64,000 nucleotides of DNA, taken from NCBI GenBank assembly GCA_945897805.1, contig CAMDFX010000013.1:27421-91420 (forward strand), written 5' to 3'. The position numbers and the translations under genes were made by a program. The stretch is from Chryseobacterium gleum (GTDB lineage: Bacteria; Bacteroidota; Bacteroidia; Flavobacteriales_D; Crocinitomicaceae). Shown piece by piece: positions 35,518 through 45,042 of the stretch (positions within the stretch are counted from its first letter, which is position 1; every line of letters begins with the position of its first letter). A model generated the notes under the pieces. It was not told the DNA's origin. It searched no databases and saw only the letters and a list, made by a program, of their open reading frames with translations.

Positions 35518-36303
35518 ATGAAAAAAATTCTATTTACAATAATTGGTTTGAGTATCGCTTTATCTTCAAAAGCGCAAGATGCAGCAGAAAAAAAGTTGCA
35601 AGCTGGTTTGATAATCGGAACTGGTATGAATTTTCAAAAAATGGGAACCAAATATTTGGAAGCAAATGGAATTGGTGGAGATTTTAATATTGGTGTAAAT
35701 TTAAATTTTAGCATCAACGAAAACATTGCCTTCAACACAGGATTGGAGTTTGATTTTTCTAATGTAAAATATTCAGCTCCTTCATCTAACCCTGTTTATT
35801 ACCACTTCAATGATACTGAAATCATCAGAAAAGGAGATTGGGAAGCAAGTAATTCAGTTTTTCAATTAACCGAAAGAACGCAAAAAGCGACCTATGTTTC
35901 AATTCCAACGATGTTTTTGTTCAGAACTAATTTCATCGGTTATTTCAGATATTTCGGAAAATTTGGTTTGAGAAATAGTTTTTTGGTTTCCTCGAAAACG
36001 AATGATATTGGATCTCTCGAAGGCACTGATATTACTATCGAAAATAACAACATGAAGCGCAAAAATGAAATGTTGTTTTACAAAGGAGCCGTTGGTTTGT
36101 GCGGTGGTGCTGAATGGAATTTCACAGGTTCAACTTGCTTGATGGCTGAATTGGGTTATTATTATGGATTTACTCCATTATATTATTCGCCGAAAGAAGA
36201 TAAAATGAGTTTGTATACCAGTTCATTAGTTGACGGAAATAAATTTTTCTCCAATGCTGCAACACAATCTCAATTGATGTTGAAAGTTTCGGTTTTATTT
36301 TAA
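35518..36303 (+). CDS. Outer-membrane beta-barrel protein (PorT/OMP_b-brl family)
   Basis: A 261-aa outer-membrane protein with signal peptide (ILFTIIGLSIALSSKAQ) followed by alternating amphipathic strands (LQAGLIIGTGMNF, FNIGVNLNFSINENIAF, YISIP-type strand before TMFLFRTNF) and a terminal aromatic strand (SQLMLKVSVLF). The layout is that of PorT-like eight-stranded barrels. No partner assignment is possible from sequence. It precedes nadE by 10 bp and is divergent from gldB. Confidence 0.8.
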   Translation: MKKILFTIIGLSIALSSKAQDAAEKKLQAGLIIGTGMNFQKMGTKYLEANGIGGDFNIGVNLNFSINENIAFNTGLEFDFSNVKYSAPSSNPVYYHFNDTEIIRKGDWEASNSVFQLTERTQKATYVSIPTMFLFRTNFIGYFRYFGKFGLRNSFLVSSKTNDIGSLEGTDITIENNNMKRKNEMLFYKGAVGLCGGAEWNFTGSTCLMAELGYYYGFTPLYYSPKEDKMSLYTSSLVDGNKFFSNAATQSQLMLKVSVLF

Positions 36304-36313
36304 GGAACAGATT

Positions 36314-37090
36314 TTGGATTTTAAAGGAGTAAACGATCACGTTGTAAATTGGCTTTCAAAGTATGCTGAAAATGCAAAAATGAAAGGTTTTATCATTGGA
36401 ATTTCTGGTGGAGTTGATTCTGCGGTCACTTCCATGCTTTGCGCCCAAACGGGCAAAAAAGTGCTTGCTTTGAGTATGCCGATTCGCCAAACTGTTGCAG
36501 AATTTCAACGTGCAAATGAACACATTGAAAATTTAAAAGCCCGTTTTTCCAATATTGAATCTATAGATTTGAATTTGACAGAAACTTTTGGTGCTTTTGA
36601 AGCAATTTTACCACAACAAACAGCACAAAATTTTCTGGCAATGGCCAATAGTCGTTCGCGTTTGCGTATGATGACTTTGTATGCTTTAGGACAAAGCAAC
36701 GGTTTATTGGTTGCAGGAACTGGAAATAAAATTGAAGATTTTGGAGTTGGGTTTTTTACCAAATACGGCGACGGCGGTGTTGACATTAGTCCGATAGCCG
36801 ACTTGACGAAGACAGAAGTTTTTGGTTTAGCGAAATATTTAGGCATTGTAAATTCGATTCAAATTGCCAAACCTACAGATGGATTGTGGGAAGATGGCCG
36901 CAGCGATGAAGATCAAATTGGTGCCACTTATCCAGAATTAGAGTGGGCGATGGATTTCAAAGGCGACGAAAACGCATTGACCGAAAGAGAAAAAGCAGTT
37001 TTGGTGATTTACCGCAAATTCAATAGCGCAAATAAGCATAAAATGGAAGCGATTCCTGTATGTGAAATACCAGAAAATTTTAAAAAGTAA
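36314..37090 (+). CDS. nadE: Ammonia-dependent NAD(+) synthetase
   Basis: Converts deamido-NAD to NAD using ATP and ammonia. The 258-aa product has the PP-loop SGGVDSAVTSML, NSRSRLRMMTLYALGQ and AGTGNKIEDFGVGFFTKYGDG, all characteristic of NadE, and lacks the glutaminase domain of the larger type. Translation must start at the TTG at 36314, because the only later ATG (before KGFIIGISGG) would cut the first helix; AAGGA lies nine bases upstream of the TTG. The gene follows the beta-barrel gene and is convergent with the ferredoxin gene. Confidence 0.94.
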   Translation: MDFKGVNDHVVNWLSKYAENAKMKGFIIGISGGVDSAVTSMLCAQTGKKVLALSMPIRQTVAEFQRANEHIENLKARFSNIESIDLNLTETFGAFEAILPQQTAQNFLAMANSRSRLRMMTLYALGQSNGLLVAGTGNKIEDFGVGFFTKYGDGGVDISPIADLTKTEVFGLAKYLGIVNSIQIAKPTDGLWEDGRSDEDQIGATYPELEWAMDFKGDENALTEREKAVLVIYRKFNSANKHKMEAIPVCEIPENFKK

Positions 37091-37099
37091 AATCGAAGT

Positions 37100-37426
37100 T
37101 TATTCAGCTTCTGGCGCCAATCTCAAAACTATACCATCAATTTCCTCTGTAATGTGAATTTGACAACCCAGACGAGAATTTGGTTTCACATAAAACGCTT
37201 GATCAAGCATGTCTAACTCTGAATCTCCTTGAGGATCAAGTTCAGTGTCAGATTCCAAATAACATTGGCAGGTAGCACACATCGCCATACCGCCGCATTC
37301 ACCTTTTACTGGCAAATCATAAGATTTACACAATTCCATGATATTCATGCTCATGTCCGTAGGAGCTGTAAGTTCATGTGAAACACCTTCTCTGTCAATG
37401 ATTGTAACGGTAATATCTACTGCCAT
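37100..37426 (-). CDS. 2Fe-2S ferredoxin (adrenodoxin type)
   Basis: A 108-aa ferredoxin with cluster ligands in GECGGMAMCATCQCY (CxxxxxCxxC) and the fourth Cys in RLGCQIHI, the spacing of adrenodoxin/putidaredoxin-like ferredoxins. Acidic surface stretches (ESDTELDPQGDSELD) suit docking to a reductase. Such ferredoxins serve Fe-S cluster assembly or oxygenases. It stands alone, convergent with nadE. Confidence 0.92.
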   Translation of the reverse strand: MAVDITVTIIDREGVSHELTAPTDMSMNIMELCKSYDLPVKGECGGMAMCATCQCYLESDTELDPQGDSELDMLDQAFYVKPNSRLGCQIHITEEIDGIVLRLAPEAE

Positions 37427-37501
37427 TTTTTTGATTTTGGATGTAAAGATATTGGTTTCTTTTGGAAATAAAAAGCTTAAAAAATTGCTATTATCATGAA
37501 A

Positions 37502-37963
37502 TCAAATTACCCAATCAAATAAATATTTTTCGTCATGTACGATATTGAATTTGTCAAGTAACTCCAAATATTCATCTTTAAACGTTTGCATTTCATGGTG
37601 TTTCTCCTGATTTAGAATATAGTTGATGACATTTTCTAAAGCCGAAAAAGAATAAGAAAAAGCACCAAAACCTTCTTGCCATTGAAATTTTCCATGAACG
37701 AGATTTTTTTCATTTATCCACCTAGACGAATTCGCTTTGATATCTCTCACAAGATCGGATATAGAAATATTTGGCTTAATGCTAACAAGAATATGGATAT
37801 GATCAGCGACCCCGCCAACAGCAAACACTTTTTGTTCTTTTGCTGAAATTGTTCCGCAAATATATTTGTGCAGTTCATCTCTCCATGCCATTTGAATCAG
37901 GTTTTGACGCCCTTTCACAGAGAAAACAATTTGAATATAAATTTGTGAAAATGTATTTGCCAT
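37502..37963 (-). CDS. Y1 (HUH) transposase, RAYT/IS200-like
   Basis: A 153-aa single-strand DNA transposase. The HUH pair is His55/His57 in GGVADHIHILV, and the catalytic Tyr115 lies in NVINYILNQEKHH. The opening FSQIYIQIVFSVKGRQ and KANSSRWINE are typical of the IS200/REP-associated tyrosine transposase group. There is no accompanying TnpB. An array of short GCTCC/GGAGC hairpins lies 150-370 bp upstream, which is how RAYT genes sit among their REP elements. The gene appears intact. Confidence 0.9.
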   Translation of the reverse strand: MANTFSQIYIQIVFSVKGRQNLIQMAWRDELHKYICGTISAKEQKVFAVGGVADHIHILVSIKPNISISDLVRDIKANSSRWINEKNLVHGKFQWQEGFGAFSYSFSALENVINYILNQEKHHEMQTFKDEYLELLDKFNIVHDEKYLFDWVI

Positions 37964-38118
37964 TTTTTTCGGTTTTGAGTTGTTAATCGGTTAAAATTCG
38001 TTTTAATTTTTCGTCAGTTAGATTTACTTAGACCGCAAATCACAATGTTGTTAAACTAAAATTAATCATTATTTTATCAATGTCAAAAGGTCTCCACAAA
38101 AAAAACGCAAAAAATGCC

Positions 38119-38230
38119 GCTCCTCTAGAGCTCAAAGAAAGTCATTGTCTTGGTTAATAAGACAATACCCCTCTGGGGCATTTCGTCCCAAAAACAATTC
38201 AAGTGAATTTATCCAATAGTTCCACCAGAG
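38119..38230. repeat. Degenerate REP-like hairpins
   Basis: GCTCCTCTAGAGCTC (38119-38133), CCCCTCTGGGG (38169-38179) and GTTCCACCAGAGCTC (38219-38233) are decayed versions of the GCTCC-AGA-GGAGC palindrome in the array that follows. The surrounding 37964-38455 stretch has no gene. Confidence 0.55.
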
Positions 38231-38240
38231 CTCCTCACAA

Positions 38241-38340
38241 ATAGCTCCATCGGAGCGCCATATAAATAGCTCCAGAGGAGCGCCATATTAATAGCTCCAG
38301 AGGAGCGTCATATTAATGTTCCCAAGGGATGCAAGGATTT
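38241..38340. repeat. Tandem REP array, 25-bp period
   Basis: Three near-identical 25-bp units start at 38241, 38266 and 38291. Each has the form ATAGCTCCAGAGGAGC plus CGCCATATTA, with a GCTCC/GGAGC stem and a 3-nt loop; a fourth, diverged unit (TTCCCAAGGGA stem) begins at 38316. Adjacent to the Y1 transposase gene. Confidence 0.85.
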
Positions 38341-38455
38341 TTTTGCCCCGAAAATTTGAAACAAATATCATTATCAAACAAAAACCCCAATTAAAATCAT
38401 ATTATTTCCCATTTTCAAAAAATGCCCCTACCTTTGAAAAAAACAATTTGGTTGC

Positions 38456-39001
38456 ATGAAGATTTCGTATTCCATTGATGAAAATGATTATTTGACGTTT
38501 CAATTATATACTGCTTCAAATTCGGCGTTGGTGAAAAAGCGAAGGTTTATTTCTCGAATGGTGCCGGCGATTGCCTATTTGTTGTTGGCAATCACATTTT
38601 TTTACCAAGGAAATATCACCATGATTATCGCTTTTGGAGCCTTGGCGTTGGTTTGGTATTTTTTGTATCCATTTCATGATAAAAATGTGTACAAACGGCA
38701 ATATCAGAAGTTTATCAAAGAAAATATGAACAACAAATTTGGTCGTCCAGCGACTTTGAGTTTTGAAGCTCCTTTGGTGAAAGCGAAAGATGAAGTTTCG
38801 GAGACAAAAATCAATTATTCTGAAATTGAATCGATTACTGAGATTCCTGAAATGTTTTTGTTGAAATTGAAAACCAATCAATCGTTCATTTTGCCCAAAG
38901 ATAAAATCGAAAATTTGGAAGCTTTGAAGCTATTTTTTGAGAATTTCGAAACCAACGAAGGCATTCCTTTTTACGTTCTTTCAGAATGGAAATGGAAATA
39001 A
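38456..39001 (+). CDS. YcxB-like membrane protein
   Basis: A 181-aa protein with two central transmembrane helices (MVPAIAYLLLAITFFYQG and TMIIAFGALALVWYFLYP) and a C-terminal soluble domain (SETKINYSEIESITEIPEMFLLKLKTNQSFILPKDKI) that matches the YcxB-like C-terminal pattern: a PH-like strand set ending in a short helix. Function is unknown for the family. It is a single gene between the REP array and clpP. Confidence 0.8.
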   Translation: MKISYSIDENDYLTFQLYTASNSALVKKRRFISRMVPAIAYLLLAITFFYQGNITMIIAFGALALVWYFLYPFHDKNVYKRQYQKFIKENMNNKFGRPATLSFEAPLVKAKDEVSETKINYSEIESITEIPEMFLLKLKTNQSFILPKDKIENLEALKLFFENFETNEGIPFYVLSEWKWK

Positions 39002-39225
39002 TTTCCTGTTGAAATTGTCGGAATTGAGGATTGAACTGTCGAACTGTCTACAAAAACTGTAAAACTGACAGTCAAATGTGTGAACTTTGGGTGTTAAAAT
39101 TGAAATTTTGTAGTGGCATCATTCTTGACTTTCAAAAGTTGATAAATATTTAAGATTTAATTCTGCAAAAGGAATATAATCCTAGAAATAGAATGTATAT
39201 TTACGTCTCAATGGCAATTTAAAAA

Positions 39226-39903
39226 ATGAACAATATGTTTGAAAACGACGAATTTAAAAAATACGCGACAAAGCACCAGGGCATCAGCAGTATGTATCTG
39301 AACAGTTATATTGAATCTTCTTTGACACCATATATTATCGAAGAAAGACACATGAATATGACTCAAATGGATGTTTTTTCTCGTTTGATGATGGATAGAA
39401 TTATCTTTCTTGGAACAGGAATTAATGACCAAGTTGCGAATATTATCAATGCGCAATTGTTGTTTTTGGAATCAGTAGATCCTAAAAAAGACATTCAAAT
39501 TTACATGAATTCACCGGGTGGATCTGTTTATGCAGGTTTAGGAATTTACGATACGATGCAATATATTAAGCCAGATGTTGCAACAATTTGCACGGGAATG
39601 GCAGCATCGATGGGTGCAGTTTTATTGTGTGCCGGAGCTGAAGGCAAACGTTCAGCATTGAAACATTCACGTGTGATGATTCACCAACCATTAGGTGGCG
39701 CGCAAGGGCAAGCTTCTGATATCGAAATTACTGCGCGTGAAATCGGTAAATTGAAAAAGGAATTGTATGATATTATCGCATACCATACAAAACAGGATTA
39801 TGATAAAGTATTTGCTGATTCAGACCGTGATTATTGGATGACATCAGAAGAAGCAAAAACCTACGGAATGGTGGATGAAGTTTTGGTGAGAAATCCAAAA
39901 TAA
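39226..39903 (+). CDS. clpP: ATP-dependent Clp protease proteolytic subunit
   Basis: A 225-aa serine protease subunit forming the tetradecameric chamber. Catalytic Ser128 sits in GMAASMGAVLL and His153 in RVMIHQPLGG; the Asp is in the C-terminal third (DRDYWMTSEEA region). NSPGGSVYAGLGIYDTM is the oxyanion/handle region. The N-terminus is about 25 residues longer than E. coli ClpP. It is followed by a terminator and then clpX, so clpX may have its own promoter or depend on read-through. Confidence 0.97.
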   Translation: MNNMFENDEFKKYATKHQGISSMYLNSYIESSLTPYIIEERHMNMTQMDVFSRLMMDRIIFLGTGINDQVANIINAQLLFLESVDPKKDIQIYMNSPGGSVYAGLGIYDTMQYIKPDVATICTGMAASMGAVLLCAGAEGKRSALKHSRVMIHQPLGGAQGQASDIEITAREIGKLKKELYDIIAYHTKQDYDKVFADSDRDYWMTSEEAKTYGMVDEVLVRNPK

Positions 39904-39924
39904 TCCATTAAAATTAATTATTTA

Positions 39925-39958
39925 AAGGTCATTCGTCAGTTGGTGAATGGCTTTTTTT
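39925..39958 (+). terminator. Terminator or attenuator between clpP and clpX
   Basis: AAGGTCATTC (39925-39934) pairs with GAATGGCTTT (39945-39954), two G-U pairs, then TTTT. It lies 14 bp before the clpX ATG. Confidence 0.65.
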
Positions 39959-39971
39959 GTCAAAATAGATT

Positions 39972-41201
39972 ATGTCGAAAAAAGAAACATCTTGTTCATT
40001 TTGTGGAAGACCACGTTCGCAAGTAGGAATGTTAATCGCAGGATTATCAGGTCATATTTGTGAAAGTTGTATCACCCAAGGTTATTCAATTGTAGAAGAG
40101 GAGTTTAAAGCTGGTAAAACTGATGCTTTCAAAGAAGCGCCTTTGAATATTTTGAAACCAATTGAAATCAAAACTAAATTAGATGAATATGTAATTGGAC
40201 AAGAGGATGCGAAAAAAGTATTGTCTGTTGCGGTTTACAATCATTATAAAAGATTGAATCAACCGGTTACAAAAGACGACGTGGAAATTGAAAAAGCCAA
40301 TGTAATTTTGGTTGGTCGCACTGGAACAGGTAAAACGTTGTTGGCCAAAACCATCGCTCGTTTATTGAATGTCCCATTTTGTATTGCTGACGCAACTGTG
40401 TTGACAGAAGCTGGTTATGTAGGTGAAGACGTGGAAAGTATTCTTTCGCGCTTACTTCAGGCGGCTGATTACAATGTGGAAGCGGCGCAAAGAGGAATTG
40501 TTTTCATCGATGAAATTGATAAAATCGCCCGTAAAAGCGACAATCCTTCCATTACGCGGGATGTTTCTGGTGAAGGCGTGCAACAAGCTTTATTGAAATT
40601 ATTAGAAGGTTCGATTGTGAATGTTCCGCCACAAGGAGGAAGAAAACATCCGGAGCAAAAAATGATTCAAATTGATACTAAAAACATTCTATTTGTTTGT
40701 GGTGGCGCGTTTGATGGAATTGAAAAAATCATTGCCAGACGCGTAAATACGCAAACAATTGGTTTTAGCAGCAACGATGATGTGTGTATTGATGGAGATA
40801 ATTTCTTGAAATACATCAATCCAACTGACATCAAATCTTATGGATTAATTCCTGAGTTGATTGGTCGTTTTCCTTCATTGACTTACTTGGAGCCTTTGGA
40901 TGCGAAAAGTTTGAAACGAATTTTGACTGAACCTAAAAATGCGTTGATAAAACAATATGTTCGTTTGTTTGAAATCGATGGAATTAAATTGGCTTTTGAA
41001 GGCGATGTATTGGATTTTATTGTGGAAAAAGCAATTGAATTTAAATTGGGTGCGAGAGGTTTGCGTTCTATTTGTGAAGGTATTTTAAACGATGCGATGT
41101 TTGATTTGCCATCTAAGAAAATTAAAGAATTCAGGGTTTCGGCAGATTATGCCAAAGAACAATTTTCTAAATCAAAAGTTGCCCTTTTGAAAGTCGCTTA
41201 A
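39972..41201 (+). CDS. clpX: ATP-dependent Clp protease ATP-binding subunit
   Basis: The AAA+ unfoldase that feeds substrates to ClpP; 409 aa. The N-terminal zinc-binding domain has [12 protein letters not shown] and GHICESC. The AAA module has Walker [14 protein letters not shown], Walker [12 protein letters not shown], and the ClpX loops GYVGEDVES (pore GYVG) and sensor regions [10 protein letters not shown] and LGARGLRSI. The ClpP-contacting loop (IGF) is present as QTIGFSS. Normal length and complete motifs. Confidence 0.97.
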   Translation: MSKKETSCSFCGRPRSQVGMLIAGLSGHICESCITQGYSIVEEEFKAGKTDAFKEAPLNILKPIEIKTKLDEYVIGQEDAKKVLSVAVYNHYKRLNQPVTKDDVEIEKANVILVGRTGTGKTLLAKTIARLLNVPFCIADATVLTEAGYVGEDVESILSRLLQAADYNVEAAQRGIVFIDEIDKIARKSDNPSITRDVSGEGVQQALLKLLEGSIVNVPPQGGRKHPEQKMIQIDTKNILFVCGGAFDGIEKIIARRVNTQTIGFSSNDDVCIDGDNFLKYINPTDIKSYGLIPELIGRFPSLTYLEPLDAKSLKRILTEPKNALIKQYVRLFEIDGIKLAFEGDVLDFIVEKAIEFKLGARGLRSICEGILNDAMFDLPSKKIKEFRVSADYAKEQFSKSKVALLKVA

Positions 41202-41223
41202 GGTCAGAATTAATATATTTTGT

Positions 41224-41257
41224 AAGACCATCATTTCTACAATGATGGTCTTTTTTA
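41224..41257. terminator. Bidirectional terminator between clpX and the M16 genes
   Basis: AAGACCATCAT (41224-41234) pairs perfectly with ATGATGGTCTT (41242-41252), followed by TTTTAT. It serves clpX on the plus strand and, less well, the convergent peptidase operon. Confidence 0.88.
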
Positions 41258-41286
41258 TGATAAAATTTCGACAAAAAAGCGATAGT

Positions 41287-42600
41287 TTATGACACTGTTT
41301 CTTTTTTTGAAACACGAATTTTTGCATTTAGTTTTACTTTCGTCCCTGCGGTAACAATCGTAAAATTATCCCAATTCAAATATTTATTGGCTAATTCCAA
41401 TATTCGCGCTTGTGAAATGTTTTGAATGTGCTGAATTGCTTCATTGTAATAATCAAAATCTTTGCCGTGTAAATGAGCTGCCATGTATAAATCAATCATC
41501 GCATTTGGTCCATCAGCACTTTTAAGAATTTGCCCCAACAAATAGTTTTTCACTAAATTCAATTCTTCTTGTGGCACCAATTCTTTTTTCAATAAATCCA
41601 TTTCATTTTTGATTTCTATCAATGTCGCTTCTGCCACATCTTTTCCTACTTCAGTTGAAATAATAAAATAGCCGGCATTGTTTGATTCTGCAACGCCACA
41701 GCCGATTCCATAGGTGTAACCTTTGTCTTCACGGATATTTGACATCAACCGACTTCCGAAATAATCACCGAAAATCGTTTGTAGAATTTGAAAATCCAAG
41801 AAATCTTCATGTGTTTTGTTGAACAAAGGAATTCCCATGCGAATCGCAGTTTGAACCGCATCTTTTTTCTCGATGTGCAATCTTCCTGGAATATTGATAA
41901 AATCTGTTTCAAATTCGCAAGTTCCTAGTTTCGACCAAGCGCCGACGGTATCAATTAATTGATCGATGTATGCAGGTTCAACATCGCCCACAACAATTAC
42001 TTTGCGTAAACCTTGCAAGTAAAATTCTTTGTGAAATCTTTTCAAATCAAGCACAGAAACATCTTCCAAATCAGTTAGCTCTAGCTGACGGTTGTAATTT
42101 TCTGAATTGCTAAACAATTGTTTTTGAAAAGCACGACGTACTAAAACACTCACTTTTTCCGAAGAAACGAGAAATTGTTGCTTTTTTTCGCGCAACATGT
42201 CGTTGATTTCGTGCTCGTGAAAAGCTACTTCTTGAATTGCATTTACCAAAATAGCCACTGCTTTTTCTACGTTTTCTTTCAAGCAATACAAACTCACAAT
42301 AGCCAATTCTTGTGCTATTTCTTGGTCTAAATAAGTACCAAGTCCATCTAGTTCTTGGTTAATTTGCGTACTCGTTTTATTTGCAGTTCCAGAAAGTAAA
42401 AGACTATTGACAAAACCAGCAATTTTGCGATTTCCGCGGATTGTTCCAGCGTCAAAATGAAATTCAATGCGCATTGTTTCATCCGGAACAGGCTGCATCC
42501 AATACAACTTTACGGTAGGAGTGATGTCAAAAATTTGGGGTTCTACAAAATTGATTTTTTGCAGCGGATGTATAGCGGGCGCTTTAATTCTTAAACTCAT
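41287..42600 (-). CDS. M16 family peptidase-like protein, non-catalytic partner
   Basis: A 437-aa insulinase-fold protein without the zinc motif: the expected HxxEH position reads FDAGTIRGNRKIAGFVNSLL. The second-half substrate-binding motif is kept (DYFGSRLMSNIREDKGYTYGIG, resembling the R/Y motif of M16B partners). Bacterial M16B enzymes work as heterodimers of one catalytic and one motif-less subunit, and the gene for the catalytic one is directly upstream. Start at 42600 was chosen because it gives a 4-bp ATGA overlap with that gene; an ATG at 42633 would lie inside it. Confidence 0.93.
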   Translation of the reverse strand: MSLRIKAPAIHPLQKINFVEPQIFDITPTVKLYWMQPVPDETMRIEFHFDAGTIRGNRKIAGFVNSLLLSGTANKTSTQINQELDGLGTYLDQEIAQELAIVSLYCLKENVEKAVAILVNAIQEVAFHEHEINDMLREKKQQFLVSSEKVSVLVRRAFQKQLFSNSENYNRQLELTDLEDVSVLDLKRFHKEFYLQGLRKVIVVGDVEPAYIDQLIDTVGAWSKLGTCEFETDFINIPGRLHIEKKDAVQTAIRMGIPLFNKTHEDFLDFQILQTIFGDYFGSRLMSNIREDKGYTYGIGCGVAESNNAGYFIISTEVGKDVAEATLIEIKNEMDLLKKELVPQEELNLVKNYLLGQILKSADGPNAMIDLYMAAHLHGKDFDYYNEAIQHIQNISQARILELANKYLNWDNFTIVTAGTKVKLNAKIRVSKKETVS

Positions 42601-43838
42601 GATTGGATAGCTTTTACTTTTAATAAAGAACAATTTGTTTTTTGTAGAATCTCTTGTGCGATTGCTAAAATGTGTTCTGGTTGAATTTGTTCGTATAAAA
42701 TCGCTTCTTGATTCACGCCGTCAGCATCCCCTAATAACTCAAAGTAAGCCAAATTCATTGCGCGATTCAATAAACCTTGCTCTTGAAAAGCTTTTGCCGT
42801 TTTGATTTTATTTTTTAGTCGATCCAATTCTTTGCCACTAATTTTTTCAGTTTGAATTTCGGTCAACACCTTCCAAATCGCGGTGTCGACTTCTTCAAAA
42901 GTTACATCAGGACTTAATTTTCCGCTGATTACGAGTAATCCATTGTCCAAAGATCCAGTAATATATGCGCCAATTTCTGTCACTAATTTTTGTTCTTTTT
43001 GGATTGATGTGTACAAACGAGAAGATTTGTCTCTCCCCAAAGCATCTGAAAGCATGTCGGTTATGTAGTAGTCTACCGATTTTCGCTCCGACATTTTGAA
43101 GACATAATAAAATGCATCAGACGGAACATTGCGTTCGATGATTTGCTCTCTGAATTCCTTTTGTGGTAATTCTGCTGCCAATATTCTGGCAGGTTTCATT
43201 TTCGTTGGAATGTCGCCGTACCATTTTTCAACCAAGCGTTTCACTTCTGCCAATTCAAAATTTCCGGCGATGCATATAATCGCGTTGCTCGGATTGTAGA
43301 ATTTATGAAAAAAGGCTTTCACATCTTCCATTTTCGCTTCTTCAATGTGACTGATTTCTTTTCCAATTGTCGCCCATTGATAGGGATGTGTGTGGTAAGC
43401 CAATGGTCTCAATTTCAGCCAAACGTCTCCATAAGGTTGGTTTAAATAGCGTTGTTTGAATTCCTCAATTACGACACTTCTTTGTGTTTCCAAACTTTTT
43501 GGCGTGAAACCAAGCGACAACATTCTGTCAGATTCTAACCATAAAGCAGTTTCGATATTTTGCGCGGGCAAAACGTCGTAGTAATTGGTAATATCGTTGG
43601 AAGTAAATGCGTTGCTTTCTCCACCAGCATGTTGCAGAGGCGCGTCGAAATCAGGAATATTAACGGAACCGCCAAACATCAAATGTTCAAATAAATGTGC
43701 GAAGCCTGTTTTTTCAGGATCTTCGTCGCGTGCGCCCACATCGTAAAGTGTATTTACAACTGCCAATGGTGTGGTTGTGTCTTTATGAAATATAACTTTG
43801 AGCCCGTTTTGAAGGGAAAATCTTTCGAATTCAATCAT
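42597..43838 (-). CDS. M16 family zinc metallopeptidase, catalytic subunit
   Basis: A 413-aa inverzincin. The zinc motif is FAHLFEHLMFGGS (HxxEH), with the third ligand Glu expected about 75 residues on (QRSVVIEEFKQRY region). YPGN-type segments (HKFYNPSNAIICIAGNF) mark the domain. No signal peptide is seen, so the enzyme is probably cytoplasmic, possibly degrading small peptides. It is translationally coupled to the non-catalytic partner downstream and overlaps the flavoprotein gene upstream by one base, giving a three-gene operon. Confidence 0.94.
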   Translation of the reverse strand: MIEFERFSLQNGLKVIFHKDTTTPLAVVNTLYDVGARDEDPEKTGFAHLFEHLMFGGSVNIPDFDAPLQHAGGESNAFTSNDITNYYDVLPAQNIETALWLESDRMLSLGFTPKSLETQRSVVIEEFKQRYLNQPYGDVWLKLRPLAYHTHPYQWATIGKEISHIEEAKMEDVKAFFHKFYNPSNAIICIAGNFELAEVKRLVEKWYGDIPTKMKPARILAAELPQKEFREQIIERNVPSDAFYYVFKMSERKSVDYYITDMLSDALGRDKSSRLYTSIQKEQKLVTEIGAYITGSLDNGLLVISGKLSPDVTFEEVDTAIWKVLTEIQTEKISGKELDRLKNKIKTAKAFQEQGLLNRAMNLAYFELLGDADGVNQEAILYEQIQPEHILAIAQEILQKTNCSLLKVKAIQS

Positions 43839-44791
43839 TAAAATGTAAATTTATCTGAAGTTTGTAATGCAATAGTTTCCTTGTATTCGGCGATAATTTC
43901 AGCCACAATTTCCGCTGCTGGTTTAATTTCATGAATTAATCCAGCTACTTGACCGATTTCTAATTCACCTTCGATGAGGTCGCCCTCAAACATGCCTTTT
44001 TTTGCGCGACCGCGACCCAATAGATTTTCGAGTTCCTTAGCGTTAGTTCCTTTTTTGTAAGCTTCTTGAACTTGGTCAAAAAATGGATTTCTCAATAATC
44101 GAACTGGGGTCAATTCTTTCAATGTCAAAAGTGTATCGCCTTCTTTCGATGAAACTACTTCGTTCTTGAAATTGATGTGACAACTTGCCTCTGGAGTAGC
44201 AACGAATCGACTTCCAATCTGCACTGCATCAGCACCTAAAGTCATGGCAGCCAACATTCCTTTACCAGTTCCAATTCCGCCTGCGGCAATCAATGGAATA
44301 GAAATTGCTTCTGCAACCATTGGAATCAAGCAAAAAGTAGTAGTTTCGTCTCGACCATTGTGACCACCAGCTTCAAAACCTTCGGCAACGATGGCATCAA
44401 CGCCCGCTTCTTGCGCTTTCAACGCAAACTTTACGCTTGAAACAACGTGAACAACCACAATGCCATGTGATTGCAAATGTTTAGTCCAAGTTTTTGGATT
44501 TCCTGCTGAAGTGAAAATAATTGGAACTTTGTGTTTGATAATCGTTTCAATGTGCTTGTCGATGTCTGGGTAAAGCATGGGTAAATTGACCGCAAAAGGT
44601 TTGTTTGTCGCTGATTTACATTTAGTAATTTGTTCGTCCAAAACATGCGGATACATCGATCCAGAACCAATGATTCCCAATCCGCCAGCGTTGGAAACTG
44701 CAGATGCCAATTCCCAACCAGAGCACCAAATCATGCCTGCTTGAATAATTGGATATTGAATATTGAAAAGTTGTGTAATGCGATTTTTCAT
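43838..44791 (-). CDS. Nitronate monooxygenase / FabK-like FMN oxidoreductase
   Basis: A 317-aa TIM-barrel flavoprotein of the 2-nitropropane dioxygenase family: YPIIQAGMIWCSGWELASAVSNAGGLGIIGSG at the N-terminus (given here in two parts: PIIQAGMIWCSG and AVSNAGGLGIIGSG), EGFEAGGHNG with the conserved His, IPLIAAGGIGTGKGMLAAMTLGADAVQIGSRF for FMN phosphate binding (core GGIGTGKGM). Members are nitronate monooxygenases or enoyl-ACP reductase II (FabK); the sequence does not separate them. It is first in the operon with the M16 genes. Confidence 0.85.
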   Translation of the reverse strand: MKNRITQLFNIQYPIIQAGMIWCSGWELASAVSNAGGLGIIGSGSMYPHVLDEQITKCKSATNKPFAVNLPMLYPDIDKHIETIIKHKVPIIFTSAGNPKTWTKHLQSHGIVVVHVVSSVKFALKAQEAGVDAIVAEGFEAGGHNGRDETTTFCLIPMVAEAISIPLIAAGGIGTGKGMLAAMTLGADAVQIGSRFVATPEASCHINFKNEVVSSKEGDTLLTLKELTPVRLLRNPFFDQVQEAYKKGTNAKELENLLGRGRAKKGMFEGDLIEGELEIGQVAGLIHEIKPAAEIVAEIIAEYKETIALQTSDKFTF

Positions 44792-45042
44792 GATTGTTTT
44801 GCGCTTTTGTAGGACAATCGTTTCTCATTATCCGAATGCTAATCTCAAACTATCTTTTGTTTTTATTTTACAGCAAAAGAACAGATTTTTTCTTATAGCT
44901 ACGAAATTACAAAACAGAAATGAATCTACAATTTGTAATTGACTATGATTGTGAAAATTTTAGGAAATTTGATTAAAAACATATTTTTAAAATCGGCTGG
45001 CTGATTATTGTGTTGTATTTTCAGATTGATTAATTTTACAGC

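Noticed and set aside
38119..38340. Possible CRISPR array (regular 25-bp period near 38.25 kb)
   Set aside because: Units are directly contiguous with no unique spacers, only three are well kept, and there is a RAYT gene beside them and no cas genes; REP elements explain it.
39002..39225. Repeated ACTGT words before clpP as a regulatory array
   Set aside because: Spacing is irregular and there is no symmetry; simple-sequence chance in AT-rich DNA is the easier explanation.
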